Below are positions 1-8,033 of a DNA stretch of 21,061 nt, one piece after another. Every line of letters starts with the position of its first letter. Position 1 is the first letter of the stretch. The DNA comes from an uncultured Clostridia bacterium (GTDB lineage: Bacteria; Bacillota; Clostridia; Oscillospirales; Ruminococcaceae). The position numbers and the translations under genes are program-made. Location: NCBI GenBank assembly GCA_946613705.1, contig CAMOFU010000013.1, forward strand, positions 1 to 21,061, in the 5' to 3' direction. The notes under the pieces are model-generated. The model saw only the letters and a program-made list of their open reading frames with translations. It was not told the origin of the DNA and searched no databases.

Positions 1-980
1 GCTCTGATCTTCTTCATCGAAGCGGCGAACTGCTCGGGAGTAAGGGACTGTGCGCCGTCGCTCCATGCATTTTTCGGGTCGATGTGGACCTCGATCTCCA
101 GCGCATCGGCACCCGCGGCAACAGCTACAAGAGACATAGGCTCAACAAGAGAATTGATGCCCGTTGCGTGGCTGGGGTCGATCACGATAGGCAGGTGTGT
201 CTTCTGCCTGAGCAGCGGAACAGCGGAAATATCAAGGGTGTTCCTCGTCTCGGGCTCGTAGGTGCGTATGCCGCGCTCGCAGAGTATCACCTTGCTGTTG
301 CCCTCCGACATTATATACTCAGCGCTCATCAGCAGCTCCTGGAGAGTCGCAGAAAGGCCGCGCTTGAGCAGCACGGGCTTGTCGCAGCGGCCGAGTGCTT
401 TGAGCAGAGTGAAGTTCTGCATATTCCTTGCCCCGACCTGCACGATATCGACATCTGCGAACAGATCAAGGTCGGAGAGATCCATTATCTCGGTAACGAT
501 AGGCAGGCCTGTCTCCTTGCGGGCTTGCAGCAGGAGATCAATGCCCTCCTTGCCGAGCCCCTGGAACGCATAAGGCGAGGTCCTCGGCTTGAATGCTCCG
601 CCGCGCAGAAAGTCGGCACCCGCCTCCTTGACCGCGACAGCCGTGCGCATCAGCTGATCCTCTGTCTCGACCGAGCAGGGTCCCGCGATGACAGCGAGCC
701 TTCCGCCGCCGATACGTCTGCCCTCCACCTCTATAACGGTATCATCGGGGTGGAAGCGGCGGTTCGCGTTCTTATACGGTTCCTGCACGCGCTTTACGCT
801 TTCAACTACGCTGCGCGCCTTTACCGCGTCGATATCTACCGAGGTAGTATCGCCTATCAGACCGATTATGCGCGAATGCACGCCCTCAACAAGATTTGTC
901 TTTACGTTGAAGCCGTGGAGCCACTCCATCAGCTCCGTCACCTGCTGTTCGTTTGCCTTGTCCTTTAAAATGATTATCAT
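1..980 (-). CDS. aroF: 3-deoxy-7-phosphoheptulonate (DAHP) synthase, type I, C-terminus cut by window edge
   Basis: Condenses phosphoenolpyruvate with erythrose 4-phosphate, the first step of the shikimate pathway, in the cytoplasm. My own translation gives 326 residues with no stop before the window edge; the family is about 335-340 residues, so perhaps a dozen are missing. Residues 1-70 look like the ferredoxin-like regulatory domain of Thermotoga-type enzymes, which binds Phe/Tyr. The TIM barrel follows with the family signatures GPCSVE, RGGAFKPRTSPYAFQGLG, CERGIRTYE and IDPSHATG, which carry substrate and metal ligands. The ATG at 980 is preceded by GGAGG at 8 bases. The gene lies downstream of a Phe/Tyr leader peptide and an attenuator hairpin, so transcriptional control by aromatic amino-acid supply is likely, on top of allosteric control. 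The symbol is by family; aroA and aroG are also used for such enzymes. Confidence 0.95.
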   Translation of the reverse strand, partial: MIIILKDKANEQQVTELMEWLHGFNVKTNLVEGVHSRIIGLIGDTTSVDIDAVKARSVVESVKRVQEPYKNANRRFHPDDTVIEVEGRRIGGGRLAVIAGPCSVETEDQLMRTAVAVKEAGADFLRGGAFKPRTSPYAFQGLGKEGIDLLLQARKETGLPIVTEIMDLSDLDLFADVDIVQVGARNMQNFTLLKALGRCDKPVLLKRGLSATLQELLMSAEYIMSEGNSKVILCERGIRTYEPETRNTLDISAVPLLRQKTHLPIVIDPSHATGINSLVEPMSLVAVAAGADALEIEVHIDPKNAWSDGAQSLTPEQFAASMKKIR

Positions 981-1039
981 GATGCTTTCCTCCGTCTCTT
1001 TCCGCGGGCAGAGTATTTCCGTTCGTCTGTTCCCGCAAA

Positions 1040-1076
1040 TCAAAAAGGCAGCCCGGAACGTGTCCAAGCTGCCTTT
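1040..1076 (-). terminator. Attenuator: intrinsic terminator in the DAHP synthase leader
   Basis: Seen: arms 1076-1063 and 1057-1044 form a 14-bp stem (outer AAAGGCAGC/GCTGCCTTT, two G-U pairs inside, CACGT loop) followed by TTTTTGATTT. It lies between the leader peptide stop (1105) and the DAHP synthase start (980). A competing antiterminator can be drawn: GTC..GTTGCC at 1128-1118, overlapping the end of the leader peptide, pairs with GGCAGC..GAC of the first terminator arm. The role as an attenuator is inferred. Confidence 0.8.
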
Positions 1077-1104
1077 ACAGTCTCGATATGTCACATATCA
1101 CAAC

Positions 1105-1194
1105 TCAGCTCACACACGGCAACAAGACCTTAGCAAAGTAAAAGCTAAAGCCGAAAAATGCGTATGTAAAGACTGTGTTGTTGTTACAGTACAT
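1105..1194 (-). CDS. Phe/Tyr-rich leader peptide of the DAHP synthase attenuator (29 aa)
   Basis: A 29-codon ORF between a perfect promoter and an intrinsic terminator. It contains six Phe and three Tyr codons, eight of the nine in a run with core VFTYAFFGFSFYF. The ATG at 1194 is preceded by AAAGGA at about 8 bases, and the stop is TGA at 1107-1105. Its layout is that of ribosome-mediated attenuators such as enterobacterial pheL. Ribosome stalling on Phe/Tyr codons when these amino acids are scarce would let the antiterminator form and allow transcription of DAHP synthase, which feeds Phe and Tyr synthesis. Translation and function are inferred from composition, position and the paired hairpin. 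No function is expected for the peptide itself. Confidence 0.8.
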   Translation of the reverse strand: MYCNNNTVFTYAFFGFSFYFAKVLLPCVS

Positions 1195-1267
1195 AACGGT
1201 CGTCCTTTCAGGTATTATCAGCCGATACCGCGCTGACGTCGGGGCGCATTAAAAAGCTGATATTCGT

Positions 1268-1296
1268 ATTATACTACCAATTAATGGGATTGTCAA
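1268..1296 (-). promoter_or_regulatory. Sigma-A promoter of the leader peptide/DAHP synthase unit
   Basis: TTGACA (1296-1291), a 17-base spacer and TATAAT (1273-1268), a perfect consensus. The predicted start is near 1261, giving a leader of about 280 bases before the DAHP synthase ATG. Confidence 0.9.
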
Positions 1297-1336
1297 TCGG
1301 CAGTACCATTTATTTACACTGTGTTCACAAACAGCA

Positions 1337-1368
1337 GGAGCGCACCGTTTCAAATCACAGTGCGCTCC
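1337..1368 (-). terminator. Hairpin after the putative anti-sigma sensor gene
   Basis: GGAGCGCAC and GTGCGCTCC form a perfect 9-bp stem with a 14-base loop, 34 bases beyond the stop at 1402. The T-tract on the minus strand is weak (TGCTGTTTG), so termination may be inefficient or Rho-assisted. Confidence 0.55.
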
Positions 1369-1401
1369 GCCGTTCAGGATATAGGTCAATTCTTCAAGCT
1401 G

Positions 1402-4400
1402 TCAATCATCACCGCGGTATACACTGATACTTCTTTGTACTACCCTGCTTGAACCGTCGGGCATCTTCAATTTGATCCTGATATCGATCAATAAGCTGAA
1501 GTAATCGTTCAGATCAATAACATTCGTTTCTCCAATACCGAACGTTCCGATCTCCAGCGTGTCGTTTGACCAACCATAGCTTCCTGCCGATCCTTCTTTC
1601 TGTATATCAAGTGATATATCGACCTTTTCAACACTTACATTATCTGCTGTATCTGCCTTTTCTATGTTCATTTCTACCGATCCGATGTCAGATACTCCGA
1701 TCGTACCGCCTACTTCTATCTCTCCGTACTGTGAAATGAATCCAAAGTCGGCTGTCGGATGCTTTTTCGATACTTCAAGATCATAGAGCAAGCTATCGGT
1801 GAAGTTATCGCCGCCGTCAAAGGAGACATCCTTGAACTTCGGGTCTTTCGGGTCTATAAAGCTCAGCACCTCGTTAGAGCTTTCGGGAAGCTTCATCGCT
1901 ATCGTACCGTCCTCCCAATCGGAGTAATCGCTCTCGGTGCATATGATATAGTAGCTGTTATCATCACTGTTATACAGTATCATGAACTTGTCTTTTACCT
2001 GCTGATATTCATTACCCGAGCCGTCATCTTCGGTGGAACTGATGTAGTAGAAGCAGCCTGTCTCACCTGAAAAAATGCCCCACTCATCCTTGTCAAACAC
2101 GCGAACATCATAGGTCTTTTCGTCGAGCACCTTAAAGATCTCCTGCAGGATGTCGCTTATCTCAAGGCATCTTCCTTCCAGGACCACGTTTATTCTTGCA
2201 TCATCCGTGTATGAATTAAATCTGAAGCCGATCCTGTCTGCCCAGTCGGGGTCGTTATCACAGATATCCTGAAGCTTCTCCGCCTCTTCTCTTATATGTC
2301 CCGTAAAAGCATCGGAGCTCCATATACCGTAATACTTTTTGAGTGATCTTCCGTTCGGACTTACGATCCTGCCGTCAGCGGGCTTTTCGTAATCATAGCG
2401 GCAGACCGCAAGATACTCTCTGCCCGCATCAAGGTATGCTCCGCCCTCATCGGCTACGCTCAGCTCGGCGGAGACGAGGTCATAGACCGTAACTGTGCCG
2501 TCAGTCTTGGGATCAAGCTTCGAGCTTTCGACTATGACCTCAGGGTACCCGTCGCCGTTGAGATCGTCTGCAAATGCCCGTAAGACATTCACATCGGAAA
2601 CGATCGTCTTGGTGCCGCTGTCATCGGTCACGGTAACAGCGCTGTCGGTCATCGAGATCGTAACGTCGGGGAAAACGTCCGAATATCTGTCAAACCTTAT
2701 CTGTGAACCGTCTGAAAGGCGGGTGACAGCATTTGAAGCGGTAAAGTCCGCAAGGTAAGAGAACTCTTTGTCGAAATAGGTCCCGCCGAAGCTATAGCAG
2801 TCGTATATATAATATCTCCTGTCGGTACTGCTCGTTTGCAGAGTGCTTTGTAGATTGAGTGTGGTGTCTTCACCGAACTTATCAAGCTCGGTCACCTTGA
2901 ACTCACGTTTGCCGTCGGCAGAAGCCAGAGTATCCCATTTCAGTCTCACAGGGTCACCGTAGTCCGTGAGCTCGGAGGAAGGATAGAGAGACAGCTCGCC
3001 GTCCGTGAACTCCGTGTCCTTCGGCAGCTGAATGCTGTCGATGATAAAATACAGTCCGTCGTCCCTTCTGTCGAAGTGGTATGCTATAGCATAGGCTCCG
3101 TCCTGCGGCGCGATCATTCTGTGAGCTGCCGAGGTCTTGTAAAGCCCTGTCTCGTCGGCGCAGTAATAGCTGTTGTCCTGAATGATACTGTCTGCATCGT
3201 CGGGCATAAGGTCTCTCAGCGCTATGCCCGCAGCCTTATCCTCCGAAAGCTTATAGCAGTAGCCGCAGCGCTTGCCGTATATATCCTTGGTGTAAACATA
3301 TACACAGATCTCGCCCGATACGCTCTTGTAAAGGCTCAGCACGCCTATCTCATCTGCTTCTCCGCTCTCGGGATCACCGCCCGCACAGCTGAGAGCAAGA
3401 TACTCGCTGTAGCTGTTGCCGAGGATATACTCCTCGCCTGTAACACTTCTTCCTATAGGCTCAGGCTGTTCATAGGGCTGCAAAGGCGCAGCCTCGCCCT
3501 CCTTCCCGAATATCGAGAGGACCCTCTCGGCATTTGCATACAGGTCCTTATCTCCCTTCATGCTCTCCTTTGAGAGACTTCTCGCACTGTAATAATAGAG
3601 CCCGTTCGCAAGGAAGTCCATACCGCCGTTCCCGTCATCGTCGCTGTATTCGACCGACGAATACGAAAGATCGTTCAAAAACCTTTCTCTTGCTCTTTCA
3701 AAGAACAGCAGCTTTGCTTCGTTATACTTTTCGGGTATCGTATAACGTGCAGTCATGTACTCATAGCGGTCGTCATTGATGCTCTTCATGCCGAGCAGAA
3801 GCTTATCCTCTTCGTCCTTCAGCGTGAAGCTCATATAGTTCGGGACGTAGTAGATCTGCTTTGTGAAGGTGTCGGCAACGTCATACATATACACGAGCGA
3901 ATCCTCCGACTCGAACGACGGCTTTGCTTCAATGCAGATATCCGCCTTTCCGTCGTCTGTCACGTCGGCAGAATACACCTTTATGACCGCATTGTAATCC
4001 TCCTGACCGAGCAGGTTTATCTTATCTTCGCCCTCATTCTTTATCAGCGTTACCGCGCGGTCCTCGATCCTGACCTGATAATCGGGCAGATTAGAGGGAG
4101 TCTTGGTGATCGTGTTGCCCTGCCCCTCGGTGATGCCCGTATAGTCACAAAGCTTCTCGACCTTGTGTGTGCGGCTGTTGTGGTATTCGCTTATGCTGCT
4201 CTCGTCCGAGCGGGCAGCGGGAATTCCGAAATCCCGTTCCGCCAGCTTTTGGAAGGTCAGCACTCCCGCACCGATCACCAGTGCCGCCGCAGCTGTTACG
4301 GTTATGAATGTAAAGCGCCGCTTCCTGATATGTGCCTGAGCGCCTCGTCCCTCATGACTGATGATATCCGCCGCAGTATGCCTGAGAGGGTCATCTGCTT

Positions 4401-4440
4401 TTTCTGTTATCGCTTTCCTGATAAGCTCTTTTTCTGTCAC
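1402..4440 (-). CDS. Single-pass membrane protein with large extracellular domain, putative ECF anti-sigma factor/sensor
   Basis: 1012 residues: a short charged cytoplasmic region (1-42), one membrane segment (about 43-63, after IRKRRF), then about 950 exported residues. The start is GTG at 4440 with AGGAGG 8 bases upstream. The start overlaps the stop of the ECF sigma gene as GTGA, so the two are translationally coupled. That pairing and topology are typical of anti-sigma factors that hold a sigma factor until an outside signal arrives; in Clostridium thermocellum, RsgI proteins do this for cellulosome genes with an unrelated sigma family. The exported part has two FG-GAP/VCBS-like Asp-rich motifs (DVTDDGKADICIE near 159-171, DDLNGDGYPEV near 624-634), suggesting beta-propeller-like or calcium-binding repeats. 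I recognise no carbohydrate-binding, PA14 or protease domain. The sensor role is inferred; the ligand is unknown. Confidence 0.6.
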   Translation of the reverse strand: MTEKELIRKAITEKADDPLRHTAADIISHEGRGAQAHIRKRRFTFITVTAAAALVIGAGVLTFQKLAERDFGIPAARSDESSISEYHNSRTHKVEKLCDYTGITEGQGNTITKTPSNLPDYQVRIEDRAVTLIKNEGEDKINLLGQEDYNAVIKVYSADVTDDGKADICIEAKPSFESEDSLVYMYDVADTFTKQIYYVPNYMSFTLKDEEDKLLLGMKSINDDRYEYMTARYTIPEKYNEAKLLFFERARERFLNDLSYSSVEYSDDDGNGGMDFLANGLYYYSARSLSKESMKGDKDLYANAERVLSIFGKEGEAAPLQPYEQPEPIGRSVTGEEYILGNSYSEYLALSCAGGDPESGEADEIGVLSLYKSVSGEICVYVYTKDIYGKRCGYCYKLSEDKAAGIALRDLMPDDADSIIQDNSYYCADETGLYKTSAAHRMIAPQDGAYAIAYHFDRRDDGLYFIIDSIQLPKDTEFTDGELSLYPSSELTDYGDPVRLKWDTLASADGKREFKVTELDKFGEDTTLNLQSTLQTSSTDRRYYIYDCYSFGGTYFDKEFSYLADFTASNAVTRLSDGSQIRFDRYSDVFPDVTISMTDSAVTVTDDSGTKTIVSDVNVLRAFADDLNGDGYPEVIVESSKLDPKTDGTVTVYDLVSAELSVADEGGAYLDAGREYLAVCRYDYEKPADGRIVSPNGRSLKKYYGIWSSDAFTGHIREEAEKLQDICDNDPDWADRIGFRFNSYTDDARINVVLEGRCLEISDILQEIFKVLDEKTYDVRVFDKDEWGIFSGETGCFYYISSTEDDGSGNEYQQVKDKFMILYNSDDNSYYIICTESDYSDWEDGTIAMKLPESSNEVLSFIDPKDPKFKDVSFDGGDNFTDSLLYDLEVSKKHPTADFGFISQYGEIEVGGTIGVSDIGSVEMNIEKADTADNVSVEKVDISLDIQKEGSAGSYGWSNDTLEIGTFGIGETNVIDLNDYFSLLIDIRIKLKMPDGSSRVVQRSISVYRGDD

Positions 4441-4976
4441 AGCATTTCCCTCCTTTTGTACATTCTCCTGATCCGTTCAAGCGCACGGTAAAGCTTGTTC
4501 TTGACCTGATCCTCACGCAGTCCCAGCGACTGACCTACTGCCGAAAGCGGCATATCGAGCACATAATACATATAAATGATCCTCTGCACATCTATGGACA
4601 TCGAGCTTACCGTCTCAAAGATATCGTCACACAATGCGCGGTCGAGCACCAGCATCTCAACATCGGCCTCGGCTGCCTGCTGACCCGTCGAGCTCTTCTC
4701 GGGCAGCCTTGAAAGCCCGATGCTCACCTGCGCCCTAAGCTTTGCAGCCACACCGTAATAACGCGAAAGGCATTTCTTGGCAATGTTTATAACGAACGCC
4801 TCTTCGTTCTCGATCTCGCTCTTCATATTGCAGACCGAACGGTAGACGTTCAGGAACGTATCCTGGTATATATCGTCGATATCGCTGATGCTCAGGCATT
4901 TTGAGGTTATGTATCTCAGCGCTGCATCTCGGGTGCGGGCATAGATGTTTTCAAACAAGAGCTGCGGCTGTTCCAT
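4437..4976 (-). CDS. ECF-type RNA polymerase sigma factor
   Basis: 179 residues from the ATG at 4976, which has GGGGG about 8 bases upstream; the longer reading frame to 5111 would start inside the preceding terminator region and is less likely. Region 2 is about residues 30-75 (DIDDIYQDTFLNVYR, then AFVINIAKKCLSRYY) and region 4 about 125-172 (VQRIIYMYYVLDMPLSAV, then a helix-turn-helix ending VKNKLYRALERIRR). It directs RNA polymerase to a small regulon and is probably held by the membrane protein whose gene overlaps its end by 4 bases. The regulon is unknown. The adjacent dockerin and cohesin genes are the obvious candidates, but the two promoters I can read for the cohesin genes are sigma-A-like. 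Confidence 0.85.
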   Translation of the reverse strand: MEQPQLLFENIYARTRDAALRYITSKCLSISDIDDIYQDTFLNVYRSVCNMKSEIENEEAFVINIAKKCLSRYYGVAAKLRAQVSIGLSRLPEKSSTGQQAAEADVEMLVLDRALCDDIFETVSSMSIDVQRIIYMYYVLDMPLSAVGQSLGLREDQVKNKLYRALERIRRMYKRREML

Positions 4977-5072
4977 AGCTTTGCCCCCTTCTATGATCGT
5001 TGCTTTCATATAGGTAGTTGCGTGATCGGCGCATAAAGTTTTTAACATACTGTAAACATTAAAACAACATAC

Positions 5073-5101
5073 CCCACCGCCTGTAAAAAGCAGTGGGGTG
5101 A
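5073..5101 (-). terminator. Terminator after the dockerin operon
   Basis: ACCCCACTGC/GCGGTGGGGT (minus strand) is a 10-bp stem with one G-U pair, 11 bases past the stop at 5112, followed by ATGTTGTTTTAA. It separates the dockerin operon from the sigma-factor gene. Confidence 0.75.
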
Positions 5102-5111
5102 TCGTAAACAA

Positions 5112-6800
5112 TTATAAAATGATGCCGTTGAGCTTCATTTGCAGCCGTGCATAATCCTTCATATTGATCTTTCCGTTGCTGTCAAGATCGGCAGCGTAGA
5201 GGTCGCAGCCCGCATCATCGAGCACAAGATATCTTTGCAGCAGAGTGTAATCCTTCATATTGACAACACCGCTGCGGTCAAGGTCGCCCTTCTCGGCTTT
5301 GACGAGCGCAAAGCTCACCGTTGTCGAACCGAAAAGATTTTTCAGCCCCTTTATGACTGCCTTGGCATTTTGGGTGTCTCCGTCCTTGACAGGGGTCACA
5401 GAGTAATCCACGCCTTCTGTAAGCGTCTTGCCGTCCTTGGTGATCTTTATGGCGGGTATCACCTGCTCACCTGTATAATACTGGCGGCCGTCCTGCTCTA
5501 CCTTCGCGGTGCTTATCGAGGAGAACTCCTCGGTGCCCGAAACGCCTTCTCCTATGTAGCTCACACTAAAGCTCTTGAGCCTGCCGTTATCGTCCACGGT
5601 GAAAGCATCGACCTTATAATCGACACCGTACTCAAACTTTTCCTTGCCCTTATAAAGAGTGATGCACTTTTTCAGAAAATCATCGGTGCTCTGGAGCCCC
5701 TGCAATGCCTCGGTATCTATCTTGGCAGTGATCTGCCCCGAGATGTCGGCAGCAACGATATTGAAGCTTGCTTCTGCCTCGCCCTCGTAATTGCCCTTGC
5801 CCTTGATCTTTACGGTCGCGGTACCGATACGGGTATTATTTGAGTAGGACACTGTATAGTCCCTTCCCTTGACAAGTGTAGCGGAACCGAGGTTCACAAC
5901 GGGCTCGGGCGTGATCGGCGAGCCTGTGTATTCCTGATCCTCAATAGCCGTGATCTTCGCCTTTGAAAGATCGGCACTGACGCTGAAGCTCTGCTTCATG
6001 GTAAAGCCGATCTCTGCGATAGTCGCACTTACAACAGCAGTTCCCGCGCCCACAGCAGTCACAACTCCGCCGCTGCTGACCTTGACAACGCTCTCGTCGC
6101 TGCTCTTCCATACAAAGCTTGACGGAGCAATGCTCGACGAATAATACACGAACTTGGGGTTTACTCTTTCGGCAGTCAGAGTTATATCCGAGCCGAGATC
6201 CAGCGGATAATCCATACCGCTGTAAAGGAAATTGCCAACATACAGATCCATGCTGACCTTTTCCTCCGCCACGGGAACAGTATGCTTCAGCTCACTTGTG
6301 CCCTTGGCAGTTTCCATACCGTTCGTTGCAGCGATCGAGAAAGACTCCACCCAATAGTATCTGCCGTTATGAAAAACACAGCCAATACCGATAGAGCGGT
6401 AATTCTCCGAGATCATATTGTTATAGTGCCCGTCGGAGTTTTTCCACTGCTCGAAGGTCGCAAGGGTATCTGCTCTGCCTGCTGCGATATTCTCGCCGTT
6501 GAGCTTGCTGCATATCGTATAACAGCTGCTCCCGTCAGGACGGGTATGCGAATAATATACGGTAGTCTCAAGCGCACGCTTCATCGCGCACTCGGTCAGC
6601 TCATGATCGAGTGCAAGCGGCGGCTGCCCCACGCTTTCTCTGAGTTCGTTAACATATTCATACATTTCCCGCGCCTTATCGAAATCCCGCATTCCTTCTA
6701 CTTCGATCGAGTAGTAGATCAGCTCGGCTGCAAACGTTTCCAAAGGAAGCGCTGACAGCATAACTGCCAATGCGATAACAGCTGTAATCAATCTTCTCAT
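5112..6800 (-). CDS. Secreted CAP-domain protein with Ig-like repeats and C-terminal dockerin
   Basis: 562 residues. A signal peptide (1-24, ending TFAA) is followed by a CAP/SCP domain (about 45-158) with the family's His and Glu positions in YYSHTRPDG, GENIAAG and SDGHYNNM. Then come a Big_2-like domain (about 200-275), further Ig-like/MBG-type repeats (KGRDYTVSYSNNTRIGTATV) and a dockerin (about 503-560). Both dockerin loops have the calcium pattern (DLDRSGVVNMKD, DLDSNGKINMKD). It should be exported and held on the surface by a cohesin. Bacterial CAP proteins have no single known activity, so the function is open. The ATG at 6800 is preferred, with GAGGTG about 11 bases upstream; TTG at 6809 is possible but has only 4 bases of spacing. 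It lies 34 bases after the transglutaminase-like dockerin gene and ends at a terminator, so it is probably the last gene of that operon. Confidence 0.88.
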   Translation of the reverse strand: MRRLITAVIALAVMLSALPLETFAAELIYYSIEVEGMRDFDKAREMYEYVNELRESVGQPPLALDHELTECAMKRALETTVYYSHTRPDGSSCYTICSKLNGENIAAGRADTLATFEQWKNSDGHYNNMISENYRSIGIGCVFHNGRYYWVESFSIAATNGMETAKGTSELKHTVPVAEEKVSMDLYVGNFLYSGMDYPLDLGSDITLTAERVNPKFVYYSSSIAPSSFVWKSSDESVVKVSSGGVVTAVGAGTAVVSATIAEIGFTMKQSFSVSADLSKAKITAIEDQEYTGSPITPEPVVNLGSATLVKGRDYTVSYSNNTRIGTATVKIKGKGNYEGEAEASFNIVAADISGQITAKIDTEALQGLQSTDDFLKKCITLYKGKEKFEYGVDYKVDAFTVDDNGRLKSFSVSYIGEGVSGTEEFSSISTAKVEQDGRQYYTGEQVIPAIKITKDGKTLTEGVDYSVTPVKDGDTQNAKAVIKGLKNLFGSTTVSFALVKAEKGDLDRSGVVNMKDYTLLQRYLVLDDAGCDLYAADLDSNGKINMKDYARLQMKLNGIIL

Positions 6801-6834
6801 GTTCGTCAATGCACCTCAAAATCAGCAACAAAAA

Positions 6835-8007
6835 TCAATAGTCCAAATTATTATTCAAATACTTACCGAGTTCGGCATGATCCTTCATGTTGACCTTGCC
6901 GTCCCCGTTCATGTCGAGAGCTGCCTCCTTCACCTTCACATCCCAGCCGTTGAGATAGCGCTGCATCAGGGCAAGATCCTTCATGTTTATCACACCGCTG
7001 CCGTCGAGATCACCAAGCTTCACCTGCGGCTCGGGCTCTTCGATCACGGTAACGCCGTCATAATCAGCCTCGGGGATATCGGGCAGAGCATAAAGAAAAT
7101 CGGGGCCCGTACCGTCGGGAGTATCGGCAGAATGCTGCTCATCGAAGGACTTCGAGCCCGCAGCAAAATAATCATACGAGTAAGTGCTGTCATCCCAGGT
7201 AACGTCAAAGTTATAGAAGTTTCCGTCGTCCATCTTAGCGATGTTCCATGCGTGATCCCCGCCGTTGCCTTTGCCTGTGACAAATGCATTCGGAACTCCC
7301 GAGTAGCTCAGCAGAAGCTCAAAGGTCTTTGCATAGGATTCGCATACGCCCCTGCCATTTGTGATAATGCCGAGGATATTGTGAGCAGTTGCGCTACTAT
7401 CGGGACTGTAGGTACCGTTGCCGTTATCAACATAAGCATACTCGGCAATATCAACGAGCTTGTCGCGGTAGTATTTTGCGATCTCGTACTTTCTTTCGAG
7501 ACCCTCAGCGCCCTCGCTAACATCAGCGATAAAGTCAACGATCTGAGCCTGAAGCTTCTTTCTGTCGGCTGCCTTGGCATACTCATCTTCAACACAAAAA
7601 TAAACATTCAGATTATTTGAGTAACCGCCGACAGTGAGCCTGCTGCTCACGAAATAGAACAGAGGATTATCATTGCGGAAGGTATAATAGACCGATCTTG
7701 CCTCATCAGACGTAAGTCCGAGCTGAGAAAAATTGATCGCTCCTGCCAGCGGCCTCTGGACAAATCCATCGACCTCATAATCCTCATTGCCTGTCCACAC
7801 CTCACAGCAGAGGTCGAACAGTGCATCATATAGCTTTTGTCTGCCTTCGGTATTAGACCGAAGTTTCATATCTTCATATCCGTAACGAGCGGTACAGTAT
7901 TCGGGCAGCTCACTTTCCGAGACTTTAAGCTCGGCTGCGTCAGCCTGAACGGCAAACGACAGTGCCGTTGCGGCAGTGAGCAATAGGCTGATAATTCTTC
8001 GTTTCAT
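6835..8007 (-). CDS. Secreted transglutaminase-like protein with C-terminal dockerin
   Basis: 390 residues. The signal peptide is 1-25 (ADAA). The transglutaminase-like core has an intact Cys-His-Asp triad: Cys222 in GRGVCESYA, His252 in GGDHAWN and Asp268 in NFDVTWDD. Known members cleave or cross-link peptides, and the substrate cannot be told here. A dockerin occupies about 331-388 with two calcium loops (DLDGSGVINMKD, DMNGDGKVNMKD). The chosen ATG at 8007 has AGGAGG at 5 bases; an in-frame ATG at 8028 lies upstream of that site and is not used. The gene sits 26 bases after the small tethered protein gene and 34 bases before the CAP-dockerin gene, which indicates one operon. It is expected to dock on a cohesin, plausibly those encoded just upstream. 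Confidence 0.9.
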   Translation of the reverse strand: MKRRIISLLLTAATALSFAVQADAAELKVSESELPEYCTARYGYEDMKLRSNTEGRQKLYDALFDLCCEVWTGNEDYEVDGFVQRPLAGAINFSQLGLTSDEARSVYYTFRNDNPLFYFVSSRLTVGGYSNNLNVYFCVEDEYAKAADRKKLQAQIVDFIADVSEGAEGLERKYEIAKYYRDKLVDIAEYAYVDNGNGTYSPDSSATAHNILGIITNGRGVCESYAKTFELLLSYSGVPNAFVTGKGNGGDHAWNIAKMDDGNFYNFDVTWDDSTYSYDYFAAGSKSFDEQHSADTPDGTGPDFLYALPDIPEADYDGVTVIEEPEPQVKLGDLDGSGVINMKDLALMQRYLNGWDVKVKEAALDMNGDGKVNMKDHAELGKYLNNNLDY

Positions 8008-8033
8008 ACGGACCTCCTTATATTGCATCAGGT

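Noticed and set aside
84..968. Open frame of 294 codons on the plus strand
   Set aside because: It lies wholly opposite the DAHP synthase gene, has no ribosome binding site and no protein-like pattern; an antisense shadow.
980..1261. T-box riboswitch ahead of DAHP synthase
   Set aside because: I found no T-box sequence or stem I specifier layout; the Phe/Tyr leader peptide and competing hairpins explain the leader better.
4977..5072. ECF-type autoregulatory promoter ahead of the sigma gene (GCAAC, 17 bases, CGATC)
   Set aside because: The match is poor and would leave only a few bases before the ribosome binding site; no convincing promoter can be named here.
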